Position numbers and translations under genes: made by a program
DNA from: an uncultured Oscillospiraceae bacterium
GTDB taxonomy: Bacteria > Bacillota > Clostridia > Oscillospirales > Ruminococcaceae
Assembly: GCA_900548355.1 (NCBI GenBank)
Contig: URKR01000005.1
Coordinates: 69,327-133,326, forward strand
Direction: 5' to 3'
Length of the DNA stretch: 64,000 nt
Shown: positions 42,384-51,450 of the stretch, in pieces
Layout: each line of letters begins with the position of its first letter
How positions within the stretch are numbered: position 1 is the first letter of the stretch
The notes under the pieces: model-generated
What the model saw: only the letters and a program-made list of their open reading frames with translations
Told to the model about the DNA's origin: nothing
Database searches by the model: none

Positions 42384-44462
42384 TCAGGCATAGTATAAAC
42401 CACGGGTGAATTCACCGTCAAATCCTTGCCTGGCCAACAGCCGTTCCAAAATTTGGGCAACGCGGGCGGGCGTTTCCAGGGTGAAAGCGGCAACGGCACA
42501 GTCCACCGGCATTTCTGCCAGCCGATCCCCCATATACAAAGGAACGGGATTGAAAACGGTGCGGATACCGGCGCTCCCCGGCGAAGAACAACGCACAGGA
42601 AAATCCCGACCCTTGCGGTCGCGCAGCGAACCGGCCCCCTGGCAGTGGGTGCAGTCTCGTACATTTTTCAGCGGGCAGGCACGGGTCAGCATCAGCGGTA
42701 TATGGCCGTAGCACAATGCCGCGGTCGGTATACCGGGTTCGATGCAACGCATGGAAGCGAGCGGCGTTTCGGGATGAACCAACAGGCCTCCAAGGCCCTG
42801 CTCAGCATACTGCCGTGCCGCAAGGGGGTTGGTGATGTTCAGCCCCATCCCGCCGAAGCGGGGCAGTGTGGTGGCAAATCGCATCTGGGCCAGATTGTTC
42901 AGGATCACGCCGGCCCAGCCCTGTCCTTCGCATGCGGCAAGGGCCCCGGCGGTTTGGGCTTCCAATGCACCAAACGTAATGCGCGGCAGTTCCAACATGG
43001 TGCGGGCACGCCAGGCAGCCGGCAGCCGCTGCGCTTCGGCCAGCGGTATTGCCATCCGGGACAGGCGGCTGACAAGGTGCGCGGGAATCTGTTCAATCGT
43101 GGCAAAACGTGCCATCACCGCCGGCTGACCAACCGGGTGAAGCGGGAAGGCGGGCAGGGAATAGGCTTGCACCGGCAACGGGGCTGGTGCGCTGCGCGCA
43201 GCCAAAAGCTGTTCAAGCGCTGTGCGGCGCAGCGTATTCCAGGCGCCGCCCGGCAAATACAAGCCGGCAACAGCGTCCTCGATCTGAATGCGGCCAACCT
43301 GGAACGGTGTGCCGCCTGTTTTGCCCAACGCCCGCGTGATGGACTCGCGCTGGTCTTTGCCGGCCGGCGCAGGTTCGACGTCAGAACATACGGTACATCC
43401 GTGCCCGTCACGGTCGGCAGCTGTTAGGCGGATGCACGTTTCGTCCGCGGATACGGCAAAGTCCACCGGTATCCGTGCCAACTCACGCCGGTACAATTCA
43501 CGGGCGCGCGGGGCCGCCGCCCGTGTGGCCGCGGCGTCAGCCTCGGTGCGAACGCCAAACATGGTCTTATCGTTGCGGCCCAGCAGATATCCATCTGTGA
43601 AACCGGAGCGTGAAAAGATATCCCGAACCAGCGCTTCGTCATAGGGCTCGCCGGCCCGGGCGGCCCGGCAGGCGGCAACCGCCACGGCAGCGTATTCCGG
43701 GGTGCGCAGCCTGCCTTCGATCTTACAACTTACCACGCCGGCTTCAGCCAATGCCTGCAGGTGCGGAATCAGATCCATGTCCTTGAGGCTTAGGTGGCAA
43801 GCCTGCCCGGGTTGGCCGGGCCGCAGGTTTGGGGTTGCGTCAAACGGCAGCCTACATGGGCCTGCACAGGCGCCGCGATTGCCGCTGCGCCCGCCCAGGA
43901 AAGCACTCATCATGCACTGGCCGCTGACCGCCATGCACTGCGCACCGTGGATGAAGACTTCGACTTCAATCGGGCTTGCCTCTGCAATCGCCCGGATCTC
44001 CGCCAGGGAAAGTTCTCTCGCAAGGATCACCCGGTCGTACCCCATCTGTGCCAGCTGGCGCGCACCATCCGGCGTATGGATGGACATCTGGGTGGACCCG
44101 TGCAGCGCAAGGCCGGGCGCGATCTGTTTGACCATTACGGCGACAGCCAGGTCATCGGCAATCACGGCGTCGGCACCGGCTTCGGCCACGGCGCGCACTG
44201 CGTCGGCCAGGCCGGCAAGCTCCCCGGCAAAAACCAGGGTGTTGAGGGTGACATGCACGCGTACGCCGCGCGCGTGGCAAAACGAAACGGCCCGACGCAG
44301 CTCTTCCGGCGTAAAGTTTCCCGCGGTGCGCCGGGCGTTAAAACCGGTCAACCCCAAATAAACAGCATCAGCGCCGCTTAAAACAGCGGCGCTTAGCATC
44401 TGGATGTTGCCGGCCGGGGCCAAAATTTCCGGGCGGCGGACCGCCCCAGCTTTCGATCCCAT
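42384..44462 (-). CDS. U32 family peptidase-like protein with C-terminal DUF3656-type region
   Basis: 692 residues. The N-terminal TIM-barrel has the U32 features EILAPAGNIQMLSAAVLSGADAVY-like start, HGSTQMSIHT, and FIHGAQCMAVSGQC followed by CAGPCRLPF; the conserved Cys residues fit an iron-sulfur or radical-type partner role. A large C-terminal half has two more Cys (CPLKNVRDCTHC). Related E. coli proteins (RlhA, TrhP, UbiU/V) hydroxylate rRNA, tRNA or ubiquinone precursors from prephenate-linked chemistry rather than cutting protein. ATG 44462 overlaps the zapA stop. An RNA-hydroxylation role is a reasonable guess. Confidence 0.85.
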   Translation of the reverse strand: MGSKAGAVRRPEILAPAGNIQMLSAAVLSGADAVYLGLTGFNARRTAGNFTPEELRRAVSFCHARGVRVHVTLNTLVFAGELAGLADAVRAVAEAGADAVIADDLAVAVMVKQIAPGLALHGSTQMSIHTPDGARQLAQMGYDRVILARELSLAEIRAIAEASPIEVEVFIHGAQCMAVSGQCMMSAFLGGRSGNRGACAGPCRLPFDATPNLRPGQPGQACHLSLKDMDLIPHLQALAEAGVVSCKIEGRLRTPEYAAVAVAACRAARAGEPYDEALVRDIFSRSGFTDGYLLGRNDKTMFGVRTEADAAATRAAAPRARELYRRELARIPVDFAVSADETCIRLTAADRDGHGCTVCSDVEPAPAGKDQRESITRALGKTGGTPFQVGRIQIEDAVAGLYLPGGAWNTLRRTALEQLLAARSAPAPLPVQAYSLPAFPLHPVGQPAVMARFATIEQIPAHLVSRLSRMAIPLAEAQRLPAAWRARTMLELPRITFGALEAQTAGALAACEGQGWAGVILNNLAQMRFATTLPRFGGMGLNITNPLAARQYAEQGLGGLLVHPETPLASMRCIEPGIPTAALCYGHIPLMLTRACPLKNVRDCTHCQGAGSLRDRKGRDFPVRCSSPGSAGIRTVFNPVPLYMGDRLAEMPVDCAVAAFTLETPARVAQILERLLARQGFDGEFTRGLYYA

Positions 44463-44824
44463 CAATTCATGATACCCGGGTTGTTCAGGCGGCGGCGCAG
44501 ATCATCCACCTGCTTGCGCAAGGCGTCGTTTTCACGGCGCAGCTCTTCCGCCGCCATCTTGGCAGAAGCGGCATCTTCCAGGTAGTTTTTGATCTGGCGG
44601 CGCATGTTGTCGGCACTGCCGCTGGCCTTTTCCAACTCGTCACGGTAGTTCAGCGCAGTCATCACTGCGGCGGTGGTGATGGAAACAGAGTTGGAGGAGG
44701 ACATCAGTTCGTTCATGTCCAGGTTCAGCCGGTCGGCCAGGTTCTGCATATAATCCTCGCTCTCGCTGGTCGAAATGACATAGCTGGAACCACAGATGTT
44801 CAGACGTACTTTGCTCGTTGCCAT
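44462..44824 (-). CDS. zapA: Cell division protein ZapA
   Basis: 120 residues with the ZapA N-terminal domain (VRLNICGSSYVISTSESEDYMQNLADRLN) and a coiled-coil C-terminus (EELRRENDALRKQVDDLRRRL). It cross-links FtsZ filaments at the division site. GGAGC precedes the ATG. First gene of the run that ends with mreB. The promoter lies in the AT-rich palindrome at 44874-44892. Confidence 0.9.
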   Translation of the reverse strand: MATSKVRLNICGSSYVISTSESEDYMQNLADRLNLDMNELMSSSNSVSITTAAVMTALNYRDELEKASGSADNMRRQIKNYLEDAASAKMAAEELRRENDALRKQVDDLRRRLNNPGIMN

Positions 44825-44873
44825 GTGAATGCTCCTTTGTTAGTTGGTAGATCCCAAGGAAATTCTGTGCAGA

Positions 44874-44892
44874 TATACTATATTATAGTATA
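44874..44892. promoter_or_regulatory. AT-rich 19-bp palindrome in the zapA-glgP divergent region
   Basis: TATACTATA and TATAGTATA arms around a single central base. It contains TATAAT- and TATAGT-like boxes on the minus strand and is the likely core of the zapA promoter and possibly an operator. Confidence 0.5.
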
Positions 44893-44959
44893 ATTTGGCC
44901 CCAAGAAAAAGCCCTTTTGTGTAAAAATGCAAAATTCAAGCGATACGAACAAAAATACC

Positions 44960-44988
44960 TTGCTAAAACGCTGGCATTTTACTATAAT
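44960..44988 (+). promoter_or_regulatory. Promoter of glgP
   Basis: TTGCTA (44960-44965), 17-bp spacer, TATAAT (44983-44988); leader of about 110 nt. Confidence 0.8.
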
Positions 44989-45107
44989 TAGTATTGGGCG
45001 CTGCCGCATCCAGCCACAAATTGGCCCAACAGGGCATTCAGCAAGCGGCCCGGCGCCTTTCCCTGAAGGCAACTTAGCGCCAATAGTCGGTAAAGGAGAG
45101 AGCTGTT

Positions 45108-47513
45108 TTGTTGAAATATACCCAGAAAGAGTTTGAAAAGCTGCTTAAGGACACGCTGATCAGCGAATGCGGCGTGACCTTGGATGTGGCATCCGAAAAC
45201 CAGATCTACCGCTGTCTGGCGGCCATTGTCCGCCAGATCATGTCGGACAAGCAAAAGAAGTTCCAGGCCCGCGCGATGGGCGAAGGCAAAAAGCAGGTTT
45301 ATTACCTTTGCATGGAGTTCCTGATGGGGCGCAGCCTGCGTTCGAGCTTGTTTAACCTTGGGCTGCAGGATGTCGCACGCGATGTGCTGGCGGAAGCCGA
45401 CATTAAGATTGACAATATCTACGCCCAGGAGCCGGACGCCGGCCTGGGCAACGGCGGTCTGGGACGCCTGGCGGCCTGCTATCTTGACGGCATGGCAACC
45501 GACTGCATCCCCGGCACCGGTTATTCGATCCTGTATGAGTATGGCATCTTCAAGCAGAAGATTGTGGACGGCTGGCAGCAGGAAACCGCGGATAACTGGC
45601 TCCCCGGCGGTCAGGTCTGGATCAAATCGCACCCGGACCAGGCACAGGAAATCCGCTTTGACGGCCAGGCTGTTGAAACGTGGGATGGTGGCTTCCACCA
45701 TGTCAAATACGAAAACTACAACAGCGTTATCGCGGTGCCGAATGATATGTATGTTGCCGGGTACGGCACGCAGGGCGTTTCCAAGCTGCGCCTGTGGCAG
45801 GCCAAGGCTCCGAGCTTCGACATGAGCAGCTTTAATGCAGGCAATTACAATACCGCGATCAGCCAGAGCGCTTCGGCCGAGTTGATCTCCAAGATCCTCT
45901 ACCCGAACGATAATCATACCGAAGGCAAGATCCTGCGTCTGCGCCAGCAGTATTTCTTCTCGGCTGCATCGGTAGCGGATATCCTGCAGAACCATCTGAA
46001 TCAGTACGGTACGCTGGATAACCTGCCGGAAAAGGTGGCAATCCAGCTCAACGATACCCACCCGACCCTTGCGATTCCCGAAATGATGCGCATTTTGCTT
46101 GACGAGTGCAGCTACAGCTGGGAAGATGCATTCGCAATCTGCCAGAAGGTCTTTGCTTATACCAACCACACCGTCATGAGCGAGGCGCTCGAAAAGTGGA
46201 ATGTCGATATCTTCCGCTCCACGCTGCCGCGTATCTGGCAGATTGTCTGTGAGATGGATCGCCGCTGCCGTGAAGATCTGTTCAAGGTGTTCCCGGGCGA
46301 TGTCGGCAAGGTGAACTATATGGCGATCCTGGGCGATAACCAGGTCCGCATGGCGAATATCTGCGCCTACACCTGCCACTCGATCAACGGCGTTTCCAAA
46401 CTGCACAGCGAAATCATCAAAGACAGCGTCTTCCATGACTATTACCTTTATAAACCGAAGGCGTTCAAGAATGTCACCAATGGCATCGCCTACCGCCGCT
46501 GGCTGCTGTGCTCGAACCCTGCGCTGACCGATCTGCTCACCGAGTGCATTGGCGACGGGTTCAAGACGGACGCCGCACAGCTCAAAAAGTTTGAGAAATT
46601 TGCAGCCGACAAGACTGTCTTGAAAAAGCTCGAAAATGTCAAGCGCGAGAACAAGGCGCAGTTCTCCAACTATCTCATGCGCGCAACCGGCCAGCTCATT
46701 GACCCGGACTCGATCTTTGACTGTCAGGTCAAGCGTATGCATGAATACAAACGCCAGCACCTCAACGCGCTGAACATCGCGGCTGAATACCTTTATCTCA
46801 AGGCCAACCCGAATGCGGATTTCACCCCGAAGACCTATATCTTCGGCGCGAAGGCGGCCCCGGGCTATTATATGGCCAAACAGATGATCCGTATGATCTG
46901 CAAGCTTGGCGCTTTGATCGATTCCGATCCGGCTGTGCGCGGCAAACTCAGCGTTGTGTATCTTGAGGATTATTGCGTGACGCTGTCTGAGCAGCTGATG
47001 CCTGCTTCGGAAGTGTCGGAGCAGATTTCGCTGGCCGGCACGGAGGCTTCCGGCACCGGCAACATGAAGTTTATGCTCAACGGTGCAATCACGCTCGGCA
47101 CACTGGACGGCGCCAACGTTGAAATTGCGGACGCTGCCGGCCATGAGAACGAAATCATCTTTGGTATGCTGACCCCGGAGGTCAATGCTCTGAAGGGCAT
47201 GGGCTATCATCCACAGGCATATATTGCAGATGACAACATCGCAATGGCGGTTCTGGATCTTTTGGAACGCGGCTGGAACGGTGAGAACTTCACCGAAGTG
47301 ACCAGCAACCTGCGCAATTCTGACCCGTATATGGTAATGGCAGATTTCAAGGATTACCGCCGTGCCCAGCAGACGGTGCAGAAGCTCTATCGTGACCGGG
47401 ATACCTGGAACCGCATGAGCCTGATGAACATCGCGAACGCTGGTATCTTCTCGGCCGATCGCTCCGTGATGGACTACGCCCGTGATATTTGGGGCGCTTC
47501 GCAGGTGCGCTAA
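45108..47513 (+). CDS. glgP: Glycogen/starch phosphorylase
   Basis: 801 residues, normal length. It releases glucose 1-phosphate from alpha-1,4-glucans. The PLP site is EASGTGNMKFMLNGA and the N-terminal region has YYLCMEFLMGRSLRSSL and GNGGLGRLAACYLD. Two TTG codons stand at 45108 and 45111 behind TAAAGGAGAG; the first is taken. No other glycogen gene lies beside it except the GH13 enzyme 133 bp downstream, with which it could degrade branched glucans. Confidence 0.96.
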   Translation: MLKYTQKEFEKLLKDTLISECGVTLDVASENQIYRCLAAIVRQIMSDKQKKFQARAMGEGKKQVYYLCMEFLMGRSLRSSLFNLGLQDVARDVLAEADIKIDNIYAQEPDAGLGNGGLGRLAACYLDGMATDCIPGTGYSILYEYGIFKQKIVDGWQQETADNWLPGGQVWIKSHPDQAQEIRFDGQAVETWDGGFHHVKYENYNSVIAVPNDMYVAGYGTQGVSKLRLWQAKAPSFDMSSFNAGNYNTAISQSASAELISKILYPNDNHTEGKILRLRQQYFFSAASVADILQNHLNQYGTLDNLPEKVAIQLNDTHPTLAIPEMMRILLDECSYSWEDAFAICQKVFAYTNHTVMSEALEKWNVDIFRSTLPRIWQIVCEMDRRCREDLFKVFPGDVGKVNYMAILGDNQVRMANICAYTCHSINGVSKLHSEIIKDSVFHDYYLYKPKAFKNVTNGIAYRRWLLCSNPALTDLLTECIGDGFKTDAAQLKKFEKFAADKTVLKKLENVKRENKAQFSNYLMRATGQLIDPDSIFDCQVKRMHEYKRQHLNALNIAAEYLYLKANPNADFTPKTYIFGAKAAPGYYMAKQMIRMICKLGALIDSDPAVRGKLSVVYLEDYCVTLSEQLMPASEVSEQISLAGTEASGTGNMKFMLNGAITLGTLDGANVEIADAAGHENEIIFGMLTPEVNALKGMGYHPQAYIADDNIAMAVLDLLERGWNGENFTEVTSNLRNSDPYMVMADFKDYRRAQQTVQKLYRDRDTWNRMSLMNIANAGIFSADRSVMDYARDIWGASQVR

Positions 47514-47646
47514 TCGCTATACCTTTTTTGCTCAAGGTCGAACCGCCGCAAACCAATGCCGCTATGCCGGCTGTGCTTGCGGCGGTATTTTTGGCAATCC
47601 TATTTGTGCCGAAGCCAATTTTATTTAACCCCGAAGGGACAATGCT

Positions 47647-49497
47647 ATGTCGCACACCTTTTTTAACAGCCGTTTGCTGCAATATAAATCTCCATTTGGC
47701 GCTGTCACGGCCAATACGCAGGTTACCTGGCATCTGGATGTACCGGAAAACTTTGGTTATGTAGACCCGCATCTGGTTCTGACAAAGGACAGGGAAACCC
47801 CTGTACATTACCGGATGGAGTTTACCGGCCAAAGCCAGGGGGCCAACCATTTCCAGGTGAAGGTTACCCCCACCTCCTCGGGGTTGTATTTTTACTATTT
47901 TGACCTCTACACCGATTTCCGCAAAATCTGCCGCGGCGCAGGGGCCGAGGGCTTTTTGACCTGGACACTGAAGGACAGCTGGCAGCTGACGGTTTATGAA
48001 CCGGATTTTTCCACCCCCGCCTGGATCAAAAATGGAACGATGTATCAGATTTTCCCGGATCGATTTAATGAGGGCGTCCCAAACAAGGAAATGCCCTTCG
48101 CCGACCGTATCTACCGAGAAGATAAAACTGGTGAGCCCTATTTTTGGCCGACCGAACAGGAAGAGGGGTATCTGAACCGGGACTATTTTGGGGGGGATTT
48201 CCTCGGGATTGAGCAAAAACTTCCTTATCTCAAGAATCTGGGAATCAGCTGTATCTACCTTAACCCCATCTTTGAAGCGCACGCCAACCATCGCTACAAT
48301 ACAGCCAACTATCTGAAAGCCGACCCGCTGCTTGGTACCAATGAAGATTTCGCCCGGCTTTGTTCGGCGGCCAAAAAGGAAGGCATCCGCATTATCCTGG
48401 ACGGTGTGTTCAGCCACACCGGTTCGGACTCTCTGTATTTCAACCGCGAAGGCCGCTATGGCCCGGGCGGTGCCTACCGCGACCGACATTCGCCTTATCG
48501 CAGCTGGTATGATTTTGATTCCGGCTATGCCTGTGGGTACCGCAGCTGGTGGGGCTTTGATACGCTGCCCGAAGTGCAGGAGGAATCTCCTTCCTATGTA
48601 GAGTTTGTCTGCGGGAAGGGCGGGGTAATTGACACCTGGCTGGGGCTTGGCGCATCCGGTTTCCGATTGGATGTCGCAGACGAGCTGCCGGATGCTTTTA
48701 TTGAAAAGATTCGCGCCGCAGTGAAATCCCATGGGGAGGATAAGCTGCTTATCGGTGAAGTTTGGGAGGATGCCACCACCAAGGAAGGTTTCGGACGTCG
48801 GCGCACCTATTTGCGCGGGCATGGGCTCGATACCACGATGAACTATCCGTTCCGGAATGCAGCCATTGACTTTGTTCGTGGGGCGGATGCGGCGGAAATT
48901 GCCGACCGTATCTTGTCCATCTGCGAAAACTACCCGCCCCCGGCGCTGGACTGCTGCATGAACTTTTTATCTACCCATGACACTGAGCGTGCCATTACCG
49001 CCATTGCAGATGAACCGGCCAACGGCCGGGATCGTTTCTGGCAAAGCGGTCGCCGCATCCCGCTGTCCCGCATGGAGGATGCTGTGCGCCGCGAACTCCT
49101 TGCCTATGCGTTGATCTTTGCGCTGCCCGGTGTGCCCTGCATCTACTACGGCGATGAAATCGCCATGCAGGGTTACCGCGACCCGTTTAACCGGGCGTTT
49201 TACGACTGGCACAGCACCGAACGCCGTCTGCGCGGGCCGCTGGCCAACCTGGCTGAACTGCGTCGCAGCTGTGATGCTTTCAAAGGCGGGCGGATTGAAC
49301 TTGTTGAAGCGAAGGGAGATGTGCTGCATTTCCGGCGAATCGGAAAAACGCAGACTGTAGAGATTATTCTCAATCGTGGGCCGCACCTGCTGTGTACGCA
49401 GGCTTTCGGCAAAGCAGCCGAGGTGAACCCGCTGGGCTTTACCATTCTGGTTGAGGATAACGCCCCAGAACATGTCGGGTATTTCAAAATTTATTGA
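47647..49497 (+). CDS. GH13 alpha-glucan hydrolase (neopullulanase/cyclomaltodextrinase type)
   Basis: 616 residues, no signal peptide, so cytoplasmic. An N-terminal beta-sandwich of CBM34 type (about 1-120) precedes the GH13 barrel. Catalytic motifs: DGVFSHTG, GFRLDVADE (nucleophile Asp), GEVWED (acid Glu), and FLSTHDTER. The N-terminal domain points to neopullulanase, maltogenic amylase or cyclomaltodextrinase activity on short malto-oligosaccharides. Start ATG 47647 has GAAGGGAC upstream. Downstream of glgP on the same strand. Confidence 0.92.
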   Translation: MSHTFFNSRLLQYKSPFGAVTANTQVTWHLDVPENFGYVDPHLVLTKDRETPVHYRMEFTGQSQGANHFQVKVTPTSSGLYFYYFDLYTDFRKICRGAGAEGFLTWTLKDSWQLTVYEPDFSTPAWIKNGTMYQIFPDRFNEGVPNKEMPFADRIYREDKTGEPYFWPTEQEEGYLNRDYFGGDFLGIEQKLPYLKNLGISCIYLNPIFEAHANHRYNTANYLKADPLLGTNEDFARLCSAAKKEGIRIILDGVFSHTGSDSLYFNREGRYGPGGAYRDRHSPYRSWYDFDSGYACGYRSWWGFDTLPEVQEESPSYVEFVCGKGGVIDTWLGLGASGFRLDVADELPDAFIEKIRAAVKSHGEDKLLIGEVWEDATTKEGFGRRRTYLRGHGLDTTMNYPFRNAAIDFVRGADAAEIADRILSICENYPPPALDCCMNFLSTHDTERAITAIADEPANGRDRFWQSGRRIPLSRMEDAVRRELLAYALIFALPGVPCIYYGDEIAMQGYRDPFNRAFYDWHSTERRLRGPLANLAELRRSCDAFKGGRIELVEAKGDVLHFRRIGKTQTVEIILNRGPHLLCTQAFGKAAEVNPLGFTILVEDNAPEHVGYFKIY

Positions 49498-49516
49498 GGT
49501 GACTTACCCTCTCCCC

Positions 49517-49563
49517 AAACCGGTTTTCCAAGGATGTTGTAACACTTGGAAGACCGGTTTTTG
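49517..49563 (+). terminator. Terminator after the GH13 gene
   Basis: 16-bp stem with one mismatch (49517-49532 with 49545-49560) and a T-rich end. Confidence 0.85.
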
Positions 49564-49626
49564 TGTTTCCTCTGCGATACGCCCGGCCGTGGGGGATCTT
49601 TCCAGCCCCGTAACATATGACAGCAG

Positions 49627-49655
49627 TTGACAGGATTCGAGCACTCTGTTAGTAT
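49627..49655 (+). promoter_or_regulatory. Promoter of the NfeD-SPFH pair
   Basis: TTGACA (49627-49632), 17-bp spacer, TAGTAT (49650-49655). Confidence 0.7.
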
Positions 49656-49685
49656 AAAGACAAGCCAAGAAAGGAGGGAAGTTCC

Positions 49686-50135
49686 ATGGGAATGGATACG
49701 ATTTTCTGGCTGGCCGCTGTGGCGGTGTTTCTGCTGGTGGAGGCGGCAACGGCCGCACTTGTTTCAGTTTGGTTTGCGGTGGGGGCTGCCGCCGCTTTGG
49801 TGCTCAGCTTTTTCACGGCTTCGGCTGTGATTCAGTTTGTCACCTTTGCGGTAGTGTCCGGTGTGGTGCTTCTGGTTATGATCCCCACGCTTGCGCGCCG
49901 CCGCAAAGCGCGCAAGCCGCCGGTCACCAACGGCTCTGGCCTTGCCATCGGAAAACGCGGCGTGGTACTGCGGGCAATCCAGCCTGGAGAGATCGGCCGC
50001 GTTCGTGTAGATGGTCTGGACTGGCAAGCCCGTGCCGACACCCCGCTGGCGGAAGGCGCCCATTGTGAAGTGACTGCTGCCGAAGGCGCTGTTCTGACCG
50101 TGCGCGCCGTCACCGCCGCCAAAACCCCTGCCTGA
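49686..50135 (+). CDS. NfeD family membrane protein
   Basis: 149 residues. Two or three membrane helices (FWLAAVAVFLLVEAA, FAVGAAAALVLSFF, VVSGVVLLVMIP) followed by an OB-fold domain of about 60 residues (GKRGVVLRAIQPGEIGRVRVDG). Such proteins work with SPFH proteins of the next gene in membrane organisation. GAAAGGAGGG precedes ATG 49686. Confidence 0.92.
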   Translation: MGMDTIFWLAAVAVFLLVEAATAALVSVWFAVGAAAALVLSFFTASAVIQFVTFAVVSGVVLLVMIPTLARRRKARKPPVTNGSGLAIGKRGVVLRAIQPGEIGRVRVDGLDWQARADTPLAEGAHCEVTAAEGAVLTVRAVTAAKTPA

Positions 50136-50225
50136 TCCCTGTCCTTGGCGTGGGTTGGCCGCAGCGGCCGGCAGGCCTTCGCCACTATCATTCCACCGAA
50201 AGTATAAACAAGAGGAGGTACCCTT

Positions 50226-51131
50226 ATGCCCTGGATTGCGCTCGCTATTTTGCTTGTCATTTTGTTGGTCGTCCTCATCAGTTGCATCGTCATTGTTCCG
50301 CAGTCAAATGCCTACGTTATTGAGTGGCTCGGCGTTTATAAAGCCACTTGGGAAGCCGGTCTGCACCTGAAGGTCCCGTTTCTGGAACGTGTGGCCCGGC
50401 GTGTCTCTTTGAAGGAGGAAGTGGCCGACTTCACACCGCAGCCGGTTATCACGCGGGATAACGTTACCATGATGATTGATACAGTCGTTTTTTTCCAGGT
50501 ATTTGATGCAAAGCTGTATGCGTACGGCGTCAACCGCCCGATTCAGGCGATTGAGAATCTATCCGCTACGACGCTGCGCGATATCATCGGTTCGATGTCC
50601 TTGGATGAAACGCTGACAAGCCGTGATTTGATCAACTCTAAAATCACTGCGACACTGGATGAAGCAACCGATCGCTGGGGAATCAAGGTGAACCGGATCG
50701 AGCTCAAAAACATCGAACCGCCGCAGGAGATCCGCCAGGCGATGGAAAAGCAGATGAAGGCGGACCGTGAAAAGCGCGCCAATATCCTTCTGGCTGAAGG
50801 TGAAAAGCAGGCAGCTATTACCCGCGCCGAAGGTGAGAAGGAAAGTGCGATCCTGCGTGCTGAAGCGGTGAAACAGCAAAAAATCCGCGAAGCCGAAGGC
50901 CAGGCCCAGGCGTTGCTTCTGGTGCAGAAAGCCAAAGCGGATTCTGTCCGTCTGCTCAATGAAGCTGCGCCCAGCCAGGCCATGCTGGCTCTGCGCAGCA
51001 TGGAAGCAATGGAAAAAGTCTCCGACGGAAAAGCAACCAAGATTATTATTCCGAGCGAGATGCAAAACCTGGCGTCTACCGTCGCATCTATTAAGGAACT
51101 GGCTGTGGATGGTCCCATCGGCAAGGCGTAA
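50226..51131 (+). CDS. SPFH domain/Band 7 protein (QmcA/stomatin type)
   Basis: 301 residues. One N-terminal membrane helix (ALAILLVILLVVLISCIVIV), an SPFH domain (residues 30-180, with VITRDNVTMMIDTVVFFQV and NRPIQAIENLSATTLRDIIG), and a long Glu/Ala/Arg-rich coiled coil (EKQMKADREKRANILLAEGE). It should form oligomeric membrane platforms with the NfeD protein 90 bp upstream. AGAGGAGGTACC precedes ATG 50226. A terminator follows at 51211. Confidence 0.93.
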   Translation: MPWIALAILLVILLVVLISCIVIVPQSNAYVIEWLGVYKATWEAGLHLKVPFLERVARRVSLKEEVADFTPQPVITRDNVTMMIDTVVFFQVFDAKLYAYGVNRPIQAIENLSATTLRDIIGSMSLDETLTSRDLINSKITATLDEATDRWGIKVNRIELKNIEPPQEIRQAMEKQMKADREKRANILLAEGEKQAAITRAEGEKESAILRAEAVKQQKIREAEGQAQALLLVQKAKADSVRLLNEAAPSQAMLALRSMEAMEKVSDGKATKIIIPSEMQNLASTVASIKELAVDGPIGKA

Positions 51132-51450
51132 TTTGCGTTAATGGAATTTTGTTAAATGAAAAGCCCCGCGCAGCAATTGAACCGGACCAGTAATAACGGA
51201 CAATAGACAAGATCCCTCTGATGTAGGAAAATGGAAGTACTACATCAGGGGGATTTTATATTGCGAGAAGATATTAGAAAATCAGGGAGAAGGAAAGGGT
51301 CAATGTGAAATGGCGGAAAGCTGGAGTCTAAGGGAGACAGGGCAGTTCATCAACTGAGGTGGAACTTTATTGCGTATGAATAGATGGGCACTCCGCTACC
51401 CAAAAGCCGCAAACAAGGCAGGCTGGCGGATAGCGCCTGCACATTGACGG
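51132..51450. other. Intergenic stretch with terminator and low-GC remnant
   Basis: A terminator lies at 51211-51257. After it, 51258-51380 is distinctly poorer in GC than the surroundings and holds no complete gene; a short plus-strand frame (MAESWSLRETGQFIN from 51310) breaks at a stop near 51355. It may be the decayed end of a mobile element or gene. No inverted ends or transposase motif were recognised. Confidence 0.4.
51211..51257 (+). terminator. Terminator of the NfeD-SPFH transcript
   Basis: About 15 bp with one G-T pair (GATCCCTCTGATGTAG at 51211-51226 with 51240-51255), then TTTTAT. Confidence 0.8.

Noticed and set aside
44988-47210. 740-codon open frame antisense to glgP
   Set aside because: High GC content gives long antisense frames; the plus-strand phosphorylase is complete and conserved.
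51211-51257. Inverted repeat as the end of an insertion sequence
   Set aside because: It is a normal terminator with T-tail directly behind the SPFH gene; no second end or transposase was found.
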